DNA of 64,000 nucleotides from Chryseobacterium sediminis. GTDB lineage: Bacteria > Bacteroidota > Bacteroidia > Flavobacteriales > Weeksellaceae. The stretch's first letter is position 1. Each line of letters opens with the position of its first letter. The notes beneath the pieces are model-generated. The model saw nothing but the letters and a program-made list of their open reading frames with translations, was not told the origin of the DNA and made no database searches. Position numbers and translations under genes: made by a program. The stretch is from positions 372,001-436,000 of the forward strand of contig NZ_VUNZ01000002.1 in assembly GCF_008386505.1 (NCBI RefSeq), read 5' to 3'. Positions 52,150 to 60,655 of the stretch are shown here, piece after piece.

Positions 52150-52866
52150 TTAAACACGTCCTTTCAGATAATCCTGGCGAAGATCTTCGTCCAGTTTTTC
52201 AATAGCATACCGAAGACAGGTTCTCGGCATTTCTTTGTAATACACATTCAGATAGCTGATCAGTTCTCCTTCATTCTTATTCCCCATTTCGCGTAACAGC
52301 CATCCATTTGCTTTATACATCAGATCGTGAGGATGCTTCAGGTTTCTGGTGACAAATTCTTTAGTAAGATCAAATGATCCTTTTTTTATATAATGCATCG
52401 TCCCGACAACGGCTACTCTTTTGTGCCACATTTCCTCAGATTCGGAAAGTTCTCTAAGAAGATTTTCTTTCTGATTTTCAAAAGAATACCTGCCCAAAAT
52501 CTTATAACAGCTTGAGTCTACCAGATCCCAATTGTTGACATAAGAAAGATGTTTAAGATAAAATGCTACTATTTCTTCTTTTACCGCTTTATCTTTTGTT
52601 TTTTCAAACTTTGAAATCAGCATAAAAAGAGCTGTCAACCTATGTTCATGGTATTTGGAAGAGATTAATGTACTGAGTTCTTCCAAATTTATTTTCGGAT
52701 AATATTCTTTGGCAACAGAACGCTGATCCGGGACTTTAACACCCAGAAACAAATCACCTTCACCATATTCTCCTTTTCCGGTTTTGAAAAACCTTGGAAA
52801 GAATTCTGCTTTCTCAGGAATGGATAAAACAGTTAGTGCTTCCTGTATTTCTTTAATTATACTCAT
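52150..52866 (-). CDS. AlkD-like DNA alkylation repair protein
   Basis: A 238-residue protein of HEAT-like helical repeats that removes alkylated bases from DNA. The start is ATG 52866 (MSIIKEIQEALTVLS); an upstream in-frame TTG is rejected. Visible family segments are FFKTGKGEYGEGDLFLGVKVPDQR, YVNNWDLVDSSCYKILG (with the Trp-Asp of the active cleft), EMWHKRVAVVGT and the C-terminal MPRTCLRYAIEKL. It lies just downstream of the antiporter gene (25 bp) in the same orientation. Confidence 0.92.
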   Translation of the reverse strand: MSIIKEIQEALTVLSIPEKAEFFPRFFKTGKGEYGEGDLFLGVKVPDQRSVAKEYYPKINLEELSTLISSKYHEHRLTALFMLISKFEKTKDKAVKEEIVAFYLKHLSYVNNWDLVDSSCYKILGRYSFENQKENLLRELSESEEMWHKRVAVVGTMHYIKKGSFDLTKEFVTRNLKHPHDLMYKANGWLLREMGNKNEGELISYLNVYYKEMPRTCLRYAIEKLDEDLRQDYLKGRV

Positions 52867-52891
52867 ATCCGGAATGACTGTTATTTGCAAT

Positions 52892-54178
52892 TTAAGCTTT
52901 CTCTTCTAAGGCAATATTCTCCTGTTCTTCCTCTTCTTTTGCAATCTTATTAGGGTTGGCCACTTTGGCAATGGTAAGCCCCTGAACAATGATCGAGAAG
53001 ACTACAACGCAGTATGTAATACTCAAAATAATCTCACTGTATTCACTTTTAGGAATAGACATTGCCAGTGCAATGGAAACTCCTCCTCTGATTCCTCCCC
53101 AAACCAGAACTTTTACCGTCTGCGGGCTGAAACTTTTTCTTAAAGAGGTAAACTTCGTAGGCCCCCAGATGGAAATAAATCTTGCAAACAGCACGACCAC
53201 AATAGCTGCTAAGCCTGGAATCATGAAGTGTCTAAGGTCTTTAATCATCAAAAGTTCAAATCCGATGAACAGGAATAAGACGGCATTCAGGATTTCATCA
53301 ATCAGTTCCCAGAATTTGATAAGATAATCCTGAGTAACCGATTTCATTTTGAAACTTCTGTTGAAGTTCCCCATAAATAATCCTGCTGCAACCATAGTCA
53401 GTGGCCCTGAAATATGCATTTGTCTTGCAATAAGGTAACCTCCCATCACTACAGAAAGTGTTACCAAAACAGAGATAATATAATCATCCACTTCACGCAT
53501 CAGTCTTGAAGTAACCCATCCTAACAGAACCCCTAATAAAAGACCGCCTCCTGCTTCTTTAAGTAAAAGCAATCCGATGGTTTCAACACTCAGATCCACT
53601 TCTTTTCCAACGGCAAGCTGTAAGATTACTGTAAAGACCACTACCGCCATACCATCATTGAAAAGAGATTCTCCGGCGACTTTTGTTTCCAGTGATTTGG
53701 ATACGTTAGCCTGTTTCAGAACACTCAAAACCGCCACCGGATCGGTAGGAGAAATCAATGCTCCAAAGACAAGACAATAGATGAAAGGAAGTTTAACGCC
53801 AACGTAAGGCAGTAAATAAAACATCCCAAAACCCACTACAAAAGTAGAGATCACAACTCCCACCGTGGAAAATATCACTACAGGTCTGAACTGCTCCTTC
53901 AGGTCATTAATATTAATATGGATTCCCCCTGCAAAGAGTAGAAAATTAAGCATAGCTCCCATCAAAACCTCCGTAAAGTCGATACCGTTCATCAGGTTAT
54001 GAAGATGTCCGAAAGTTCTCGGAAGTACTGTTTCTCCAAACATTACCAGAAAAATAGACACCACAATGGCGATCACCATAATTCCGATGGTACTTGGAAG
54101 TTTTAAAAATCTGTAATTGAGATATGCGAATATTGATGCTAATACGATTAACGCTGAAAATGAATAATATAATTCCAC
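52892..54178 (-). CDS. CPA1-family sodium/proton antiporter
   Basis: A 428-residue antiporter with about twelve helices and a GTG start (MELYYSFSALIVLASIFAYLNYRF). Landmarks are LNFLLFAGGIHIN, the ion-site ALISPTDPVAVLSVLKQANVS (about 143-163, TDPVA), AGESLFNDGMAVVVF with the ND pair of the transport site, and WGGIRGGVSIALAMSIP near the C-terminal half. The short acidic tail is cytoplasmic. Exchanges Na+ (or K+) for H+. Confidence 0.93.
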   Translation of the reverse strand: MELYYSFSALIVLASIFAYLNYRFLKLPSTIGIMVIAIVVSIFLVMFGETVLPRTFGHLHNLMNGIDFTEVLMGAMLNFLLFAGGIHININDLKEQFRPVVIFSTVGVVISTFVVGFGMFYLLPYVGVKLPFIYCLVFGALISPTDPVAVLSVLKQANVSKSLETKVAGESLFNDGMAVVVFTVILQLAVGKEVDLSVETIGLLLLKEAGGGLLLGVLLGWVTSRLMREVDDYIISVLVTLSVVMGGYLIARQMHISGPLTMVAAGLFMGNFNRSFKMKSVTQDYLIKFWELIDEILNAVLFLFIGFELLMIKDLRHFMIPGLAAIVVVLFARFISIWGPTKFTSLRKSFSPQTVKVLVWGGIRGGVSIALAMSIPKSEYSEIILSITYCVVVFSIIVQGLTIAKVANPNKIAKEEEEQENIALEEKA

Positions 54179-54199
54179 TAAGTGTTTCTTATTTTATGA

Positions 54200-54835
54200 T
54201 TAATTGGTGAGTTCCAAATAGAGTATTTTAATATAGAGCTGCTGCCCCTCTTTTTCCCAAACATCAAACATGCCATCCTTAGCAGGTTTCGAGCTTCTTG
54301 TATAATCCTGTCCTATATTCAGAATATTCAGCAGAATGTATTCATCTCCTACAGAATTGACGATATAGGCTGTTTTTTCAGATTTCCCGTCTCCTGAGAC
54401 TTTTATTCCTTCCGTAAGCGAACGAAACTGATTCAGGTGATGCATAAAATTGCTGCCATCCTTCACAGAATCATAGGCTCTGAGAAGGATCAGCAAAATA
54501 TCCAGATTCGTAGGATCTTTATCATACAAGGCTTTTCCCTGCTTGATACAGTCTGCAAAATTATTCTGCTTAAAGGCTTCAGCAAGGCTTTTAAAGCTGT
54601 CGTCTGACGTGCTTACTTTATCTTTCCTGAAATTTCTTCCATAGTAAAGATATTGTGACTCTATACTGTCCAGAGACTTTGGATATCCTTTATATTTAAA
54701 AATAAGTTTCTCGTAATTATAAGGAGAATCAGAATTTTTGAGACTTTTCTCAACAGCTTTTAAATCAAGTTTTGATTTCTGGCTGAAACCAAAAACCGAA
54801 AACATGATGAATAAAAGGAAAAAGTGATATTTCAT
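54200..54835 (-). CDS. DUF4919 domain exported protein
   Basis: A 211-residue secreted protein: signal peptide MKYHFFLLFIMFSVFGFSQ, then a domain with YNYEKLIFKYKGYPKSLDSIESQYLYYGRNF and a TPR-like helical middle (AEAFKQNNFADCIKQGKALYDKDPTNLDILLILLRAYDSV). The family is uncharacterised. Its ATG overlaps the hflX stop by 1 bp (TAATG), which suggests translational coupling to hflX. Confidence 0.85.
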   Translation of the reverse strand: MKYHFFLLFIMFSVFGFSQKSKLDLKAVEKSLKNSDSPYNYEKLIFKYKGYPKSLDSIESQYLYYGRNFRKDKVSTSDDSFKSLAEAFKQNNFADCIKQGKALYDKDPTNLDILLILLRAYDSVKDGSNFMHHLNQFRSLTEGIKVSGDGKSEKTAYIVNSVGDEYILLNILNIGQDYTRSSKPAKDGMFDVWEKEGQQLYIKILYLELTN

Positions 54836-56061
54836 TAATTGTTGCTTTCTTCTTCCTCGTCGTTATCGAAATATTCGAAAAGGAAATCGTTGTACGGAAA
54901 TCTGGAAATATGAATCTTCATCACCTCATCGTAAATCATTTTCTTCATTTCCGGGAAATTTTCCTTCGTTAAAGCAGAGATGAATACAGTTGGGTATTTT
55001 GATTTCGCCATCCATGTTTTCTTCCACTCTTCCAAAGAGATGTTTTTACGGGTTGAAGGGGTAAGATCATCTTCATCCTTTTTTTCATAACTGAAATCAT
55101 CAATTTTATTGAAAATCATAATCATTGGCTTCTGATGAGCATTGATTTCCATCAAAATATGATTTACAGATTCTATGTGATCTTCAAAACTCTCGTGCGA
55201 AATATCCACTACATGAATCAAAAGATCAGCTTCACGAACCTCATCCAAAGTAGATTTGAATGATTCTACCAGCTGGGTAGGTAATTTTCTGATAAATCCT
55301 ACTGTATCTGTAAGCAGAAATGGTAAATTTCCGATCACCACTTTTCTTACTGTGGTATCCAGAGTGGCAAATAGTTTATTTTCTGCAAAAACTTCAGATT
55401 TTGAAATAGAATTCATCAAAGTAGATTTTCCAACGTTGGTATATCCTACCAAAGCTGCACGAACTACTTTTCCACGGTTATTACGCTGAGTGGCCATCTG
55501 CTTGTCAATGGTCTTCAGTTTTTCTTTCAGCAATGTAATTCTGTCACGGATAATACGACGGTCAGTTTCAATTTCCGTTTCTCCGGGACCTCTCATTCCA
55601 ATTCCCCCTTTCTGACGCTCAAGGTGGGTCCACATTCTCGTTAATCGTGGCAAAAGATATTGGTATTGTGCCAGTTCTACCTGCGTTCTAGCATAAGAAG
55701 TCTGGGCTCTTTGGGCAAAAATATCCAGAATAAGATTGGTACGGTCCAAAATTTTAACCTCCATCTCTCTTTCCAGATTTTTAAGCTGTGAAGGAGAAAG
55801 TTCATCATCGAAAATTACGGTTCCGATCTCGTTTTCTTTTACATATTCTTTTATCTCTATTGCTTTTCCGCTTCCGATAAATGTTTTGGAATCCGGCTGA
55901 GTCAGTTTTTGGGTAAAACGCTTTTGTACGGTTGCTCCGGCTGTGAAAGCTAAAAACTCAAGTTCATCTAAATACTCTGTCAGTTTTTCTTCGTCCTGAT
56001 TCTGGGTAATAACGCCTACCAAGACCGCTTTCTCATAGTTATGTTCTTTCTTTTCTAACAT
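54835..56061 (-). CDS. hflX: Ribosome-associated GTPase HflX
   Basis: GTPase that splits stalled 70S ribosomes in stress, 408 residues. The N-terminal HflX domain has FTAGATVQKRFTQKLTQPDSKTFIGSGK and ELSPSQLKNLE, and a linker with QKGGIGMRGPGETEIETDRR. The G domain has G1 GYTNVGKST, G3 DTVGF and G4 NKID. An acidic C-terminal end (FEYFDNDEEEESNN) follows. It is the first gene of a unit with the DUF4919 gene and possibly the antiporter. Confidence 0.95.
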   Translation of the reverse strand: MLEKKEHNYEKAVLVGVITQNQDEEKLTEYLDELEFLAFTAGATVQKRFTQKLTQPDSKTFIGSGKAIEIKEYVKENEIGTVIFDDELSPSQLKNLEREMEVKILDRTNLILDIFAQRAQTSYARTQVELAQYQYLLPRLTRMWTHLERQKGGIGMRGPGETEIETDRRIIRDRITLLKEKLKTIDKQMATQRNNRGKVVRAALVGYTNVGKSTLMNSISKSEVFAENKLFATLDTTVRKVVIGNLPFLLTDTVGFIRKLPTQLVESFKSTLDEVREADLLIHVVDISHESFEDHIESVNHILMEINAHQKPMIMIFNKIDDFSYEKKDEDDLTPSTRKNISLEEWKKTWMAKSKYPTVFISALTKENFPEMKKMIYDEVMKIHISRFPYNDFLFEYFDNDEEEESNN

Positions 56062-56254
56062 TAAGTTCTATCTATGTTTATGATTTTTACAAGTTAATAT
56101 TTTTCAGAAAAAAAACAAAATCAATTTTTATTTAATAACATATTTTAATATAAATTTAAGTTTACTGGTGAAGGTTTTATAAAAAATCAATAACTTTATG
56201 TAATAAAATTCTGATTGTTAAATATTTAAACTAAAAACTAATCTCCGGAATATC

Positions 56255-56962
56255 ATGATTACCCATATTAGATGTATGATTATTGATGATGATGAACTGG
56301 ACAGACTGGTTCTTCAGCATTATATCAAACAATACCAAAACATTGAGATTGTGGCCTCTTTTGATTCTGCAGAAAAGGCAATTCCCTATCTTGATCTCCC
56401 TACAGACCTCCTCATCACTGAAACCAATTTACGGGGAATGTGCGGGCTTGAATTCCGGAAGCTGGCCCATAAGATACCTGCCTGTATTTTTGTAAGCTCA
56501 CATCCGGAACTGGCGGCCGGAGTATTTGAGACCAATACTTTAGATTTTATTACCAAACCACTTACTGCAGAGCGTTTTCATTATTCTATGGAAAGGCTTT
56601 TTGATTTTTTTGAAGTAAAGGAGAAATGCAAATGCTATGATGCCATGGTGGGAGAAAACTGCATTAAGATAAAAGAGGGCGGAAATATTTTTCAAATTAA
56701 AATGAAAGACATTCTGTATCTGGAAGCCCTGAAAGATTATACAAGAATCATTACCCTTGAAAAAAATCACTGTATTTTAAATTCTCTGGGAAATCTTCTG
56801 CAAAAAAACTTCTTTGATTCTTTTGTCAGAATACACAGAAGCTATGCCGTACCACGTCATCTCATCCGCGGAAAAAGCTGTCATGAAATAGAACTCGCCC
56901 ATCATATCAAACTTCCTATCGGGCGCACCTACAAGGATAATCTTTCTTTTTTCAATCCTTAA
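56255..56962 (+). CDS. LytTR response regulator with atypical receiver
   Basis: A 235-residue regulator: a CheY-like receiver (about 5-118) followed by a LytTR DNA-binding domain (about 134-235, IKEGGNIFQIKMKDILYLEALKDYTRI ... FVRIHRSYAVPRHLI ... HIKLPIGRTYKDNLSFF). The acidic pocket (Asp11, Asp12) and Lys101 in TKP are present. At the phospho-acceptor position the sequence is LLITETNLRGMCG: Glu56 replaces the usual Asp. A Glu there can mimic the phosphorylated state, so the protein may be active without a kinase; no histidine kinase is adjacent. It is upstream of three exported-protein genes. Confidence 0.9.
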   Translation: MITHIRCMIIDDDELDRLVLQHYIKQYQNIEIVASFDSAEKAIPYLDLPTDLLITETNLRGMCGLEFRKLAHKIPACIFVSSHPELAAGVFETNTLDFITKPLTAERFHYSMERLFDFFEVKEKCKCYDAMVGENCIKIKEGGNIFQIKMKDILYLEALKDYTRIITLEKNHCILNSLGNLLQKNFFDSFVRIHRSYAVPRHLIRGKSCHEIELAHHIKLPIGRTYKDNLSFFNP

Positions 56963-57000
56963 AAATATCCAGACAAACCTTCTACCATAATTCACAAAAT

Positions 57001-57036
57001 GCCATTGGTCGATTATTTCTGCCGTTGGTCTATTTT
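57001..57036 (+). promoter_or_regulatory. Direct repeat resembling a LytTR-type binding site
   Basis: GCCATTGGTC (57001-57010) and GCCGTTGGTC (57021-57030) repeat with a 20-bp period, two helical turns, between the LytTR regulator gene and the operon starting at 57126. LytTR proteins are known to bind direct repeats with such spacing; assignment to this regulator is inference. Confidence 0.4.
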
Positions 57037-57125
57037 CCTGTCACTTCATTGAGATAGGTGGTAATTTAGTCTTCCCAAATTCCCCCAGAAAAAAACACAT
57101 CTATTAATCATCAAAACTGTTATCC

Positions 57126-57599
57126 ATGGAAAGAATATCTATTTATTGTATTATTCTGTCTGTCTTTTCCGTCCCCATACTGCACGCACAGTCTGCAGTT
57201 TTGGCAGCCGGACTGGATGCTTCAGCAGCTAATGGTTTTGTTTCTTACAGTGTAGGCCAGACGACCTACCTCGAAAAAGGAACAGGACAAGTTCTCGAAG
57301 GCGTTCAACAGCCTTACGAAATTATCACTCTTACTTCCCTTGAAACTTCTTCTGAACTCACAGGTATTTTACTTTACCCTAATCCTTTCAGAGATTATTT
57401 GTATTTAGATTTTACCTCAAATAATTTTAAAGGATCAGAGTATCAGTTATTTGACGCCCAAGGTAAGCTGGTAAAAAAAGATAAGATCTCACAATCAAAA
57501 TCTGAGCTTAATTTCTCCTCACTTCCTTCTGCGATGTATATCATCAGAATCAATCAAAACGGAGAAAATATTAAAACATTCAAAATCATCAAAAAATAA
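57126..57599 (+). CDS. Small T9SS-exported protein
   Basis: A 157-residue protein with a signal peptide (MERISIYCIILSVFSVPILHAQ). A short domain (about 23-70: GLDASAANGFVSYSVGQTTYLEKGTGQVLEGVQQPYEI) has a GQ-rich pattern that recurs in Bacteroidota surface proteins. The C-terminus is a T9SS type A signal (ILLYPNPFRDYLYLDF ... LPSAMYIIRINQNGENIKTFKIIKK). It leads a three-gene unit, 6 bp before the next gene. Confidence 0.85.
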   Translation: MERISIYCIILSVFSVPILHAQSAVLAAGLDASAANGFVSYSVGQTTYLEKGTGQVLEGVQQPYEIITLTSLETSSELTGILLYPNPFRDYLYLDFTSNNFKGSEYQLFDAQGKLVKKDKISQSKSELNFSSLPSAMYIIRINQNGENIKTFKIIKK

Positions 57600-57605
57600 A
57601 ATGCC

Positions 57606-60128
57606 ATGAAAAAAATATTATTACTGTTTTGGATTCTGACGGGTTTCTTTATGGGACTTTCTCAGGCTCCGGAAAAAATGAGCTACCAAGCTGTCATGAG
57701 AAACGGTTCCGGACAACTCTTAGTCAATCAAGGGATAGCCGTAAAAGTGAGTATATTGCAGGGGTCTCCTGCCGGTGCCGCAGTCTATTCAGAAAGACTC
57801 ACCGGAAATACCAATGCCTACGGACTTATAAGCCTTGAGATAGGAACAGGCACTGTACTTACAGGAACATTTGCCACCATCGACTGGCCTACAGGAAGCT
57901 ATTACTTAAAAACAGAAACTGACCCTGCCGGAGGAACCAGCTATACGATAGTAGGAACCAGCCAGCTGCTTAGTGTTCCTTATGCCATGTATGCAAAATC
58001 TGCCGGCGGCGGAGGCGGAAGTTTTGCAATTCCCTATACGAATACAGTGAATAATGCTTCTACTTTATTTTCATTAACCAATGATGGAGACGGAACCTCT
58101 TTAGAAGGTAATAACAATACAACAACCTCCAATATTGCAGCAGTAAGAGGGGTTGTTACCAATGTAGCCCCCGGAGGATTTTCTTCAGCGGTTCGTGGTA
58201 TTAATAACGGAACCGGCGGACTGGGAGTAGGCGTATACGGAAGCCAGGCCGGAAGCGGATGGGGTGTTTATGGTACAACCCCTAATGGCTTAGGAGTTTA
58301 TGGAAATGCCACTGGAAATGGTTTTGGGGTATACGCAAACAGTAATACAGGAACAGGTCTTAATGCTACCAGTAATAACGGAATCCCTGCGAGTATTTCA
58401 ATCCTCAATAACGCGAATAATAATGTTGCTCTTAGTGCATCAAGTGTAGGAAATGGTACGGTTGTAAATGTTACTACCACCGGAAACGGAGCCGGAGTAA
58501 GAAGTTCTACCGGAGCAGGATTTGGGGTACATGGTGCCACCTCCTCTCAATCTTCTGCAGGTATTGTTGGTGATAACACCGCAGCTGGTGAAGCAGTGGT
58601 GGGTAGAACGACCAGTGATATCGCCGGAGCTGTAGTAGGGCGTAATGACGGTGGTGGATATGGGGTAAGAGGATTTGTTGCTACTAATACATCCGGAACA
58701 GGTATAGGTGTTTATGGACAGGTAGGTCTAAACAGCAGTACTGGCCGTGCCGGACGATTTGAAAATTTTAACCAAACAAATACTACAGGAAATACTTTTG
58801 AGGTAGAAACGAATGGAAACGGAAACATTCCAGATAACACTCAGGGAAATGCGGCTTCTTTTCTGGTTGACAATACCAATAGCGTTGGTGCAGCAGTAAG
58901 AGGGGAAGTAAACACTATTTTCGGAAACTTTGGTGCGGCAGGTATTTTTGGAATTTCTTCAGGAACCGGAGGACGTGCCGGCTTATTCTATGCCTCAAAC
59001 CCTGCAGGTAACGGAGCTTCATTGATTGCCCTGACGGATGGGAACGGAAATGCCATTACTGCCAATGCAGGCAAAGACGGGAACGGAGTTGAAACCAACA
59101 TTGATGGGGCAGGAAACGCTCTCTATGCATGGGTTCCTTCTTTTTCTACCGGACGAGCCGGACGATTTGAAATCTTTAATGAGAATAATACCAGCGATGT
59201 TGTAACAGTAACCACAATTGGAAACGGTATTGCAGGAAATTTTAAAGTAGATAGAACTACCGGAACATCAGCGGCAGTAAGAGGAGAAGTAAATTCACAA
59301 TTTGCAAACTTCGGTACAGCAGGGATTTATGGGGTTTCTTCTGGTACAGGAGGATATGCAGGTTTATTTCATGCCAGTAATCCTTCCGGAAACGGACCAG
59401 CCTTAATTGCCATTGCAGATGGAAACGGAAATGGTATAACCGCTAATGCCTCCAACACAGGAGATGGTGTAGAAACTACTGCAGACGGAACCGGAAACGC
59501 TATCTATGCATGGGTTCCTAATTTCGGTAATGGCCGGGCAGCAAGATTTGTGAATTACAACACAGCCAACACCAACCCGCCCCTTACAGTAGAAACCCAC
59601 AGCAACGGCTCTATCGCTTTATTTAAATCTGGAAATCCAGGTACAGTGAATGTGGCCCGAATCAATTCTGCCGGACGTGGATTTTTTAACGGAGGAACTC
59701 AAAACAGTGGTGCTGACGTTGCAGAAGTATTTGATGTAAACGGAAGCATTTCTCAGTATGAACCTGGCGATATTCTGGTCATCTCCACAAAAGCAGACAG
59801 AACTGTTGAAAAGTCTTCAACGCCCTATTCTACTCTTGTGGCAGGAGTATATGCTACCAAACCCGGTGTACTTCTTACGGAAGAACATATTGATACTGAT
59901 ATTTCCAATAAAGCACCAATGGGTGTCATTGGGGTAATTCCTACCAAAGTTTGCCTTGAGAACGGAAAGATAAAAAGAGGAGACCTTTTGGTAACTTCAT
60001 CTAAAGCAGGTGTTGCCATGAAAGCGGATATTAAAAAGGTGAAAATAGGACAGGTCATCGGAAAAGCACTTCAGGATTATGACCAAAAAGAGATCGGAAA
60101 AATTCAAGTATTAGTCAACATAAAATAA
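57606..60128 (+). CDS. Large repeat-rich exported protein
   Basis: An 840-residue exported protein with signal peptide MKKILLLFWILTGFFMGLSQ. An N-terminal domain (about 20-135: APEKMSYQAVMRNGSGQLLVNQ ... LLSVPYAMYAKSA) is common at the start of Bacteroidota surface and tail-fibre-like proteins. The middle is Gly/Asn/Thr-rich with short VYG-type repeats (about 205-250) and two long tandem units of 136 and 127 residues (from 58737 and 59145) that each start GRAGRFE and include VRGEVN, FG.AGI.G.SSGTGG and YAWVP; a third unit is partial. The C-terminal about 140 residues (NSGADVAEVFDVNGSISQYEPGD ... KIGQVIGKALQDYD) resemble a phage-tail-spike/G2-like chaperone or peptidase region. It has no T9SS tail. 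Function is unknown. Confidence 0.8.
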   Translation: MKKILLLFWILTGFFMGLSQAPEKMSYQAVMRNGSGQLLVNQGIAVKVSILQGSPAGAAVYSERLTGNTNAYGLISLEIGTGTVLTGTFATIDWPTGSYYLKTETDPAGGTSYTIVGTSQLLSVPYAMYAKSAGGGGGSFAIPYTNTVNNASTLFSLTNDGDGTSLEGNNNTTTSNIAAVRGVVTNVAPGGFSSAVRGINNGTGGLGVGVYGSQAGSGWGVYGTTPNGLGVYGNATGNGFGVYANSNTGTGLNATSNNGIPASISILNNANNNVALSASSVGNGTVVNVTTTGNGAGVRSSTGAGFGVHGATSSQSSAGIVGDNTAAGEAVVGRTTSDIAGAVVGRNDGGGYGVRGFVATNTSGTGIGVYGQVGLNSSTGRAGRFENFNQTNTTGNTFEVETNGNGNIPDNTQGNAASFLVDNTNSVGAAVRGEVNTIFGNFGAAGIFGISSGTGGRAGLFYASNPAGNGASLIALTDGNGNAITANAGKDGNGVETNIDGAGNALYAWVPSFSTGRAGRFEIFNENNTSDVVTVTTIGNGIAGNFKVDRTTGTSAAVRGEVNSQFANFGTAGIYGVSSGTGGYAGLFHASNPSGNGPALIAIADGNGNGITANASNTGDGVETTADGTGNAIYAWVPNFGNGRAARFVNYNTANTNPPLTVETHSNGSIALFKSGNPGTVNVARINSAGRGFFNGGTQNSGADVAEVFDVNGSISQYEPGDILVISTKADRTVEKSSTPYSTLVAGVYATKPGVLLTEEHIDTDISNKAPMGVIGVIPTKVCLENGKIKRGDLLVTSSKAGVAMKADIKKVKIGQVIGKALQDYDQKEIGKIQVLVNIK

Positions 60129-60134
60129 ACCGTC

Positions 60135-60551
60135 ATGAAAATAGCATATATTATCCCGTTATTATTTTTAAGCACTATTATTTATGCTCAAGAAAATAAA
60201 CAGGCTGTTCCGGTGGAAGATCAGGCACTGGTTGTAAAACAAGCAAAAGAACAACAGGCAATACAAATGCAGGAAGCCAAGGAAAGAGACGAAAAGAAAA
60301 CGGCAAATACCGGACTACCTTCCGATCATGGACTTGAAGTTAAAAAACAGGAGACTAAGCCCAAGGCAGCTGCAGACAATTCAGGAAAGCTTCTCCCTAA
60401 CACAGCAAGTCTTGAAGATATAAAAAAAACAATCCCAAACAGACAGGCATATCACAATACTATAAATTCTAGGAACACAAAACCGACAGTTACCGGGCTG
60501 CCTAACACAGCAACCCTGGAAGAAATAAAAAAAACAATTCCCAAAAACTAA
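60135..60551 (+). CDS. Small exported protein with duplicated LPNTA motif
   Basis: A 138-residue secreted protein: signal peptide MKIAYIIPLLFLSTIIYAQ, then a Glu/Lys/Gln-rich helical segment (about 20-60), then two copies of LPNTA(S/T)LE(D/E)IKKTIP (about 89-103 and 122-136). It is the last gene of the unit, 6 bp after the 840-residue gene. Despite the LPxT look, no sortase context exists here. Role is unknown. Confidence 0.75.
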   Translation: MKIAYIIPLLFLSTIIYAQENKQAVPVEDQALVVKQAKEQQAIQMQEAKERDEKKTANTGLPSDHGLEVKKQETKPKAAADNSGKLLPNTASLEDIKKTIPNRQAYHNTINSRNTKPTVTGLPNTATLEEIKKTIPKN

Positions 60552-60594
60552 TGACCCTCAAAAGCTAATAACCGCAAAAAGCTGATAACCAAAC
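60544..60594. repeat. Three 17-bp tandem repeat units
   Basis: Units at 60544, 60561 and 60578 (AAAACTAATGACC, AAAGCTAATAACC, AAAGCTGATAACC plus 4 bp each) overlap the 60135 gene's stop codon and fill the gap before the terminator. Confidence 0.6.
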
Positions 60595-60612
60595 TAGATT
60601 TTTCAAACAAAG

Positions 60613-60636
60613 AAGTCCGCTGAAAAGCGGACTTTT
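60613..60636. terminator. Terminator between convergent genes
   Basis: The 9-bp stem AAGTCCGCT/AGCGGACTT with a GAAA loop is followed by TTTAT. The short T run fits a weak bidirectional terminator between the 60135 and 60656 genes. Confidence 0.75.
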
Positions 60637-60655
60637 ATATTGTGTGGATGGATAA

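Noticed and set aside
58200..59600. CRISPR-like repetition in the 840-residue gene
   Set aside because: The repeats are coding, in frame, long (127-136 codons) and divergent; there are no short identical repeats with unique spacers.
60135..60551. LPNTA motifs as sortase signals
   Set aside because: The motifs are internal and duplicated, no hydrophobic stretch with a basic tail follows, and sortase anchoring is not expected in a Gram-negative.
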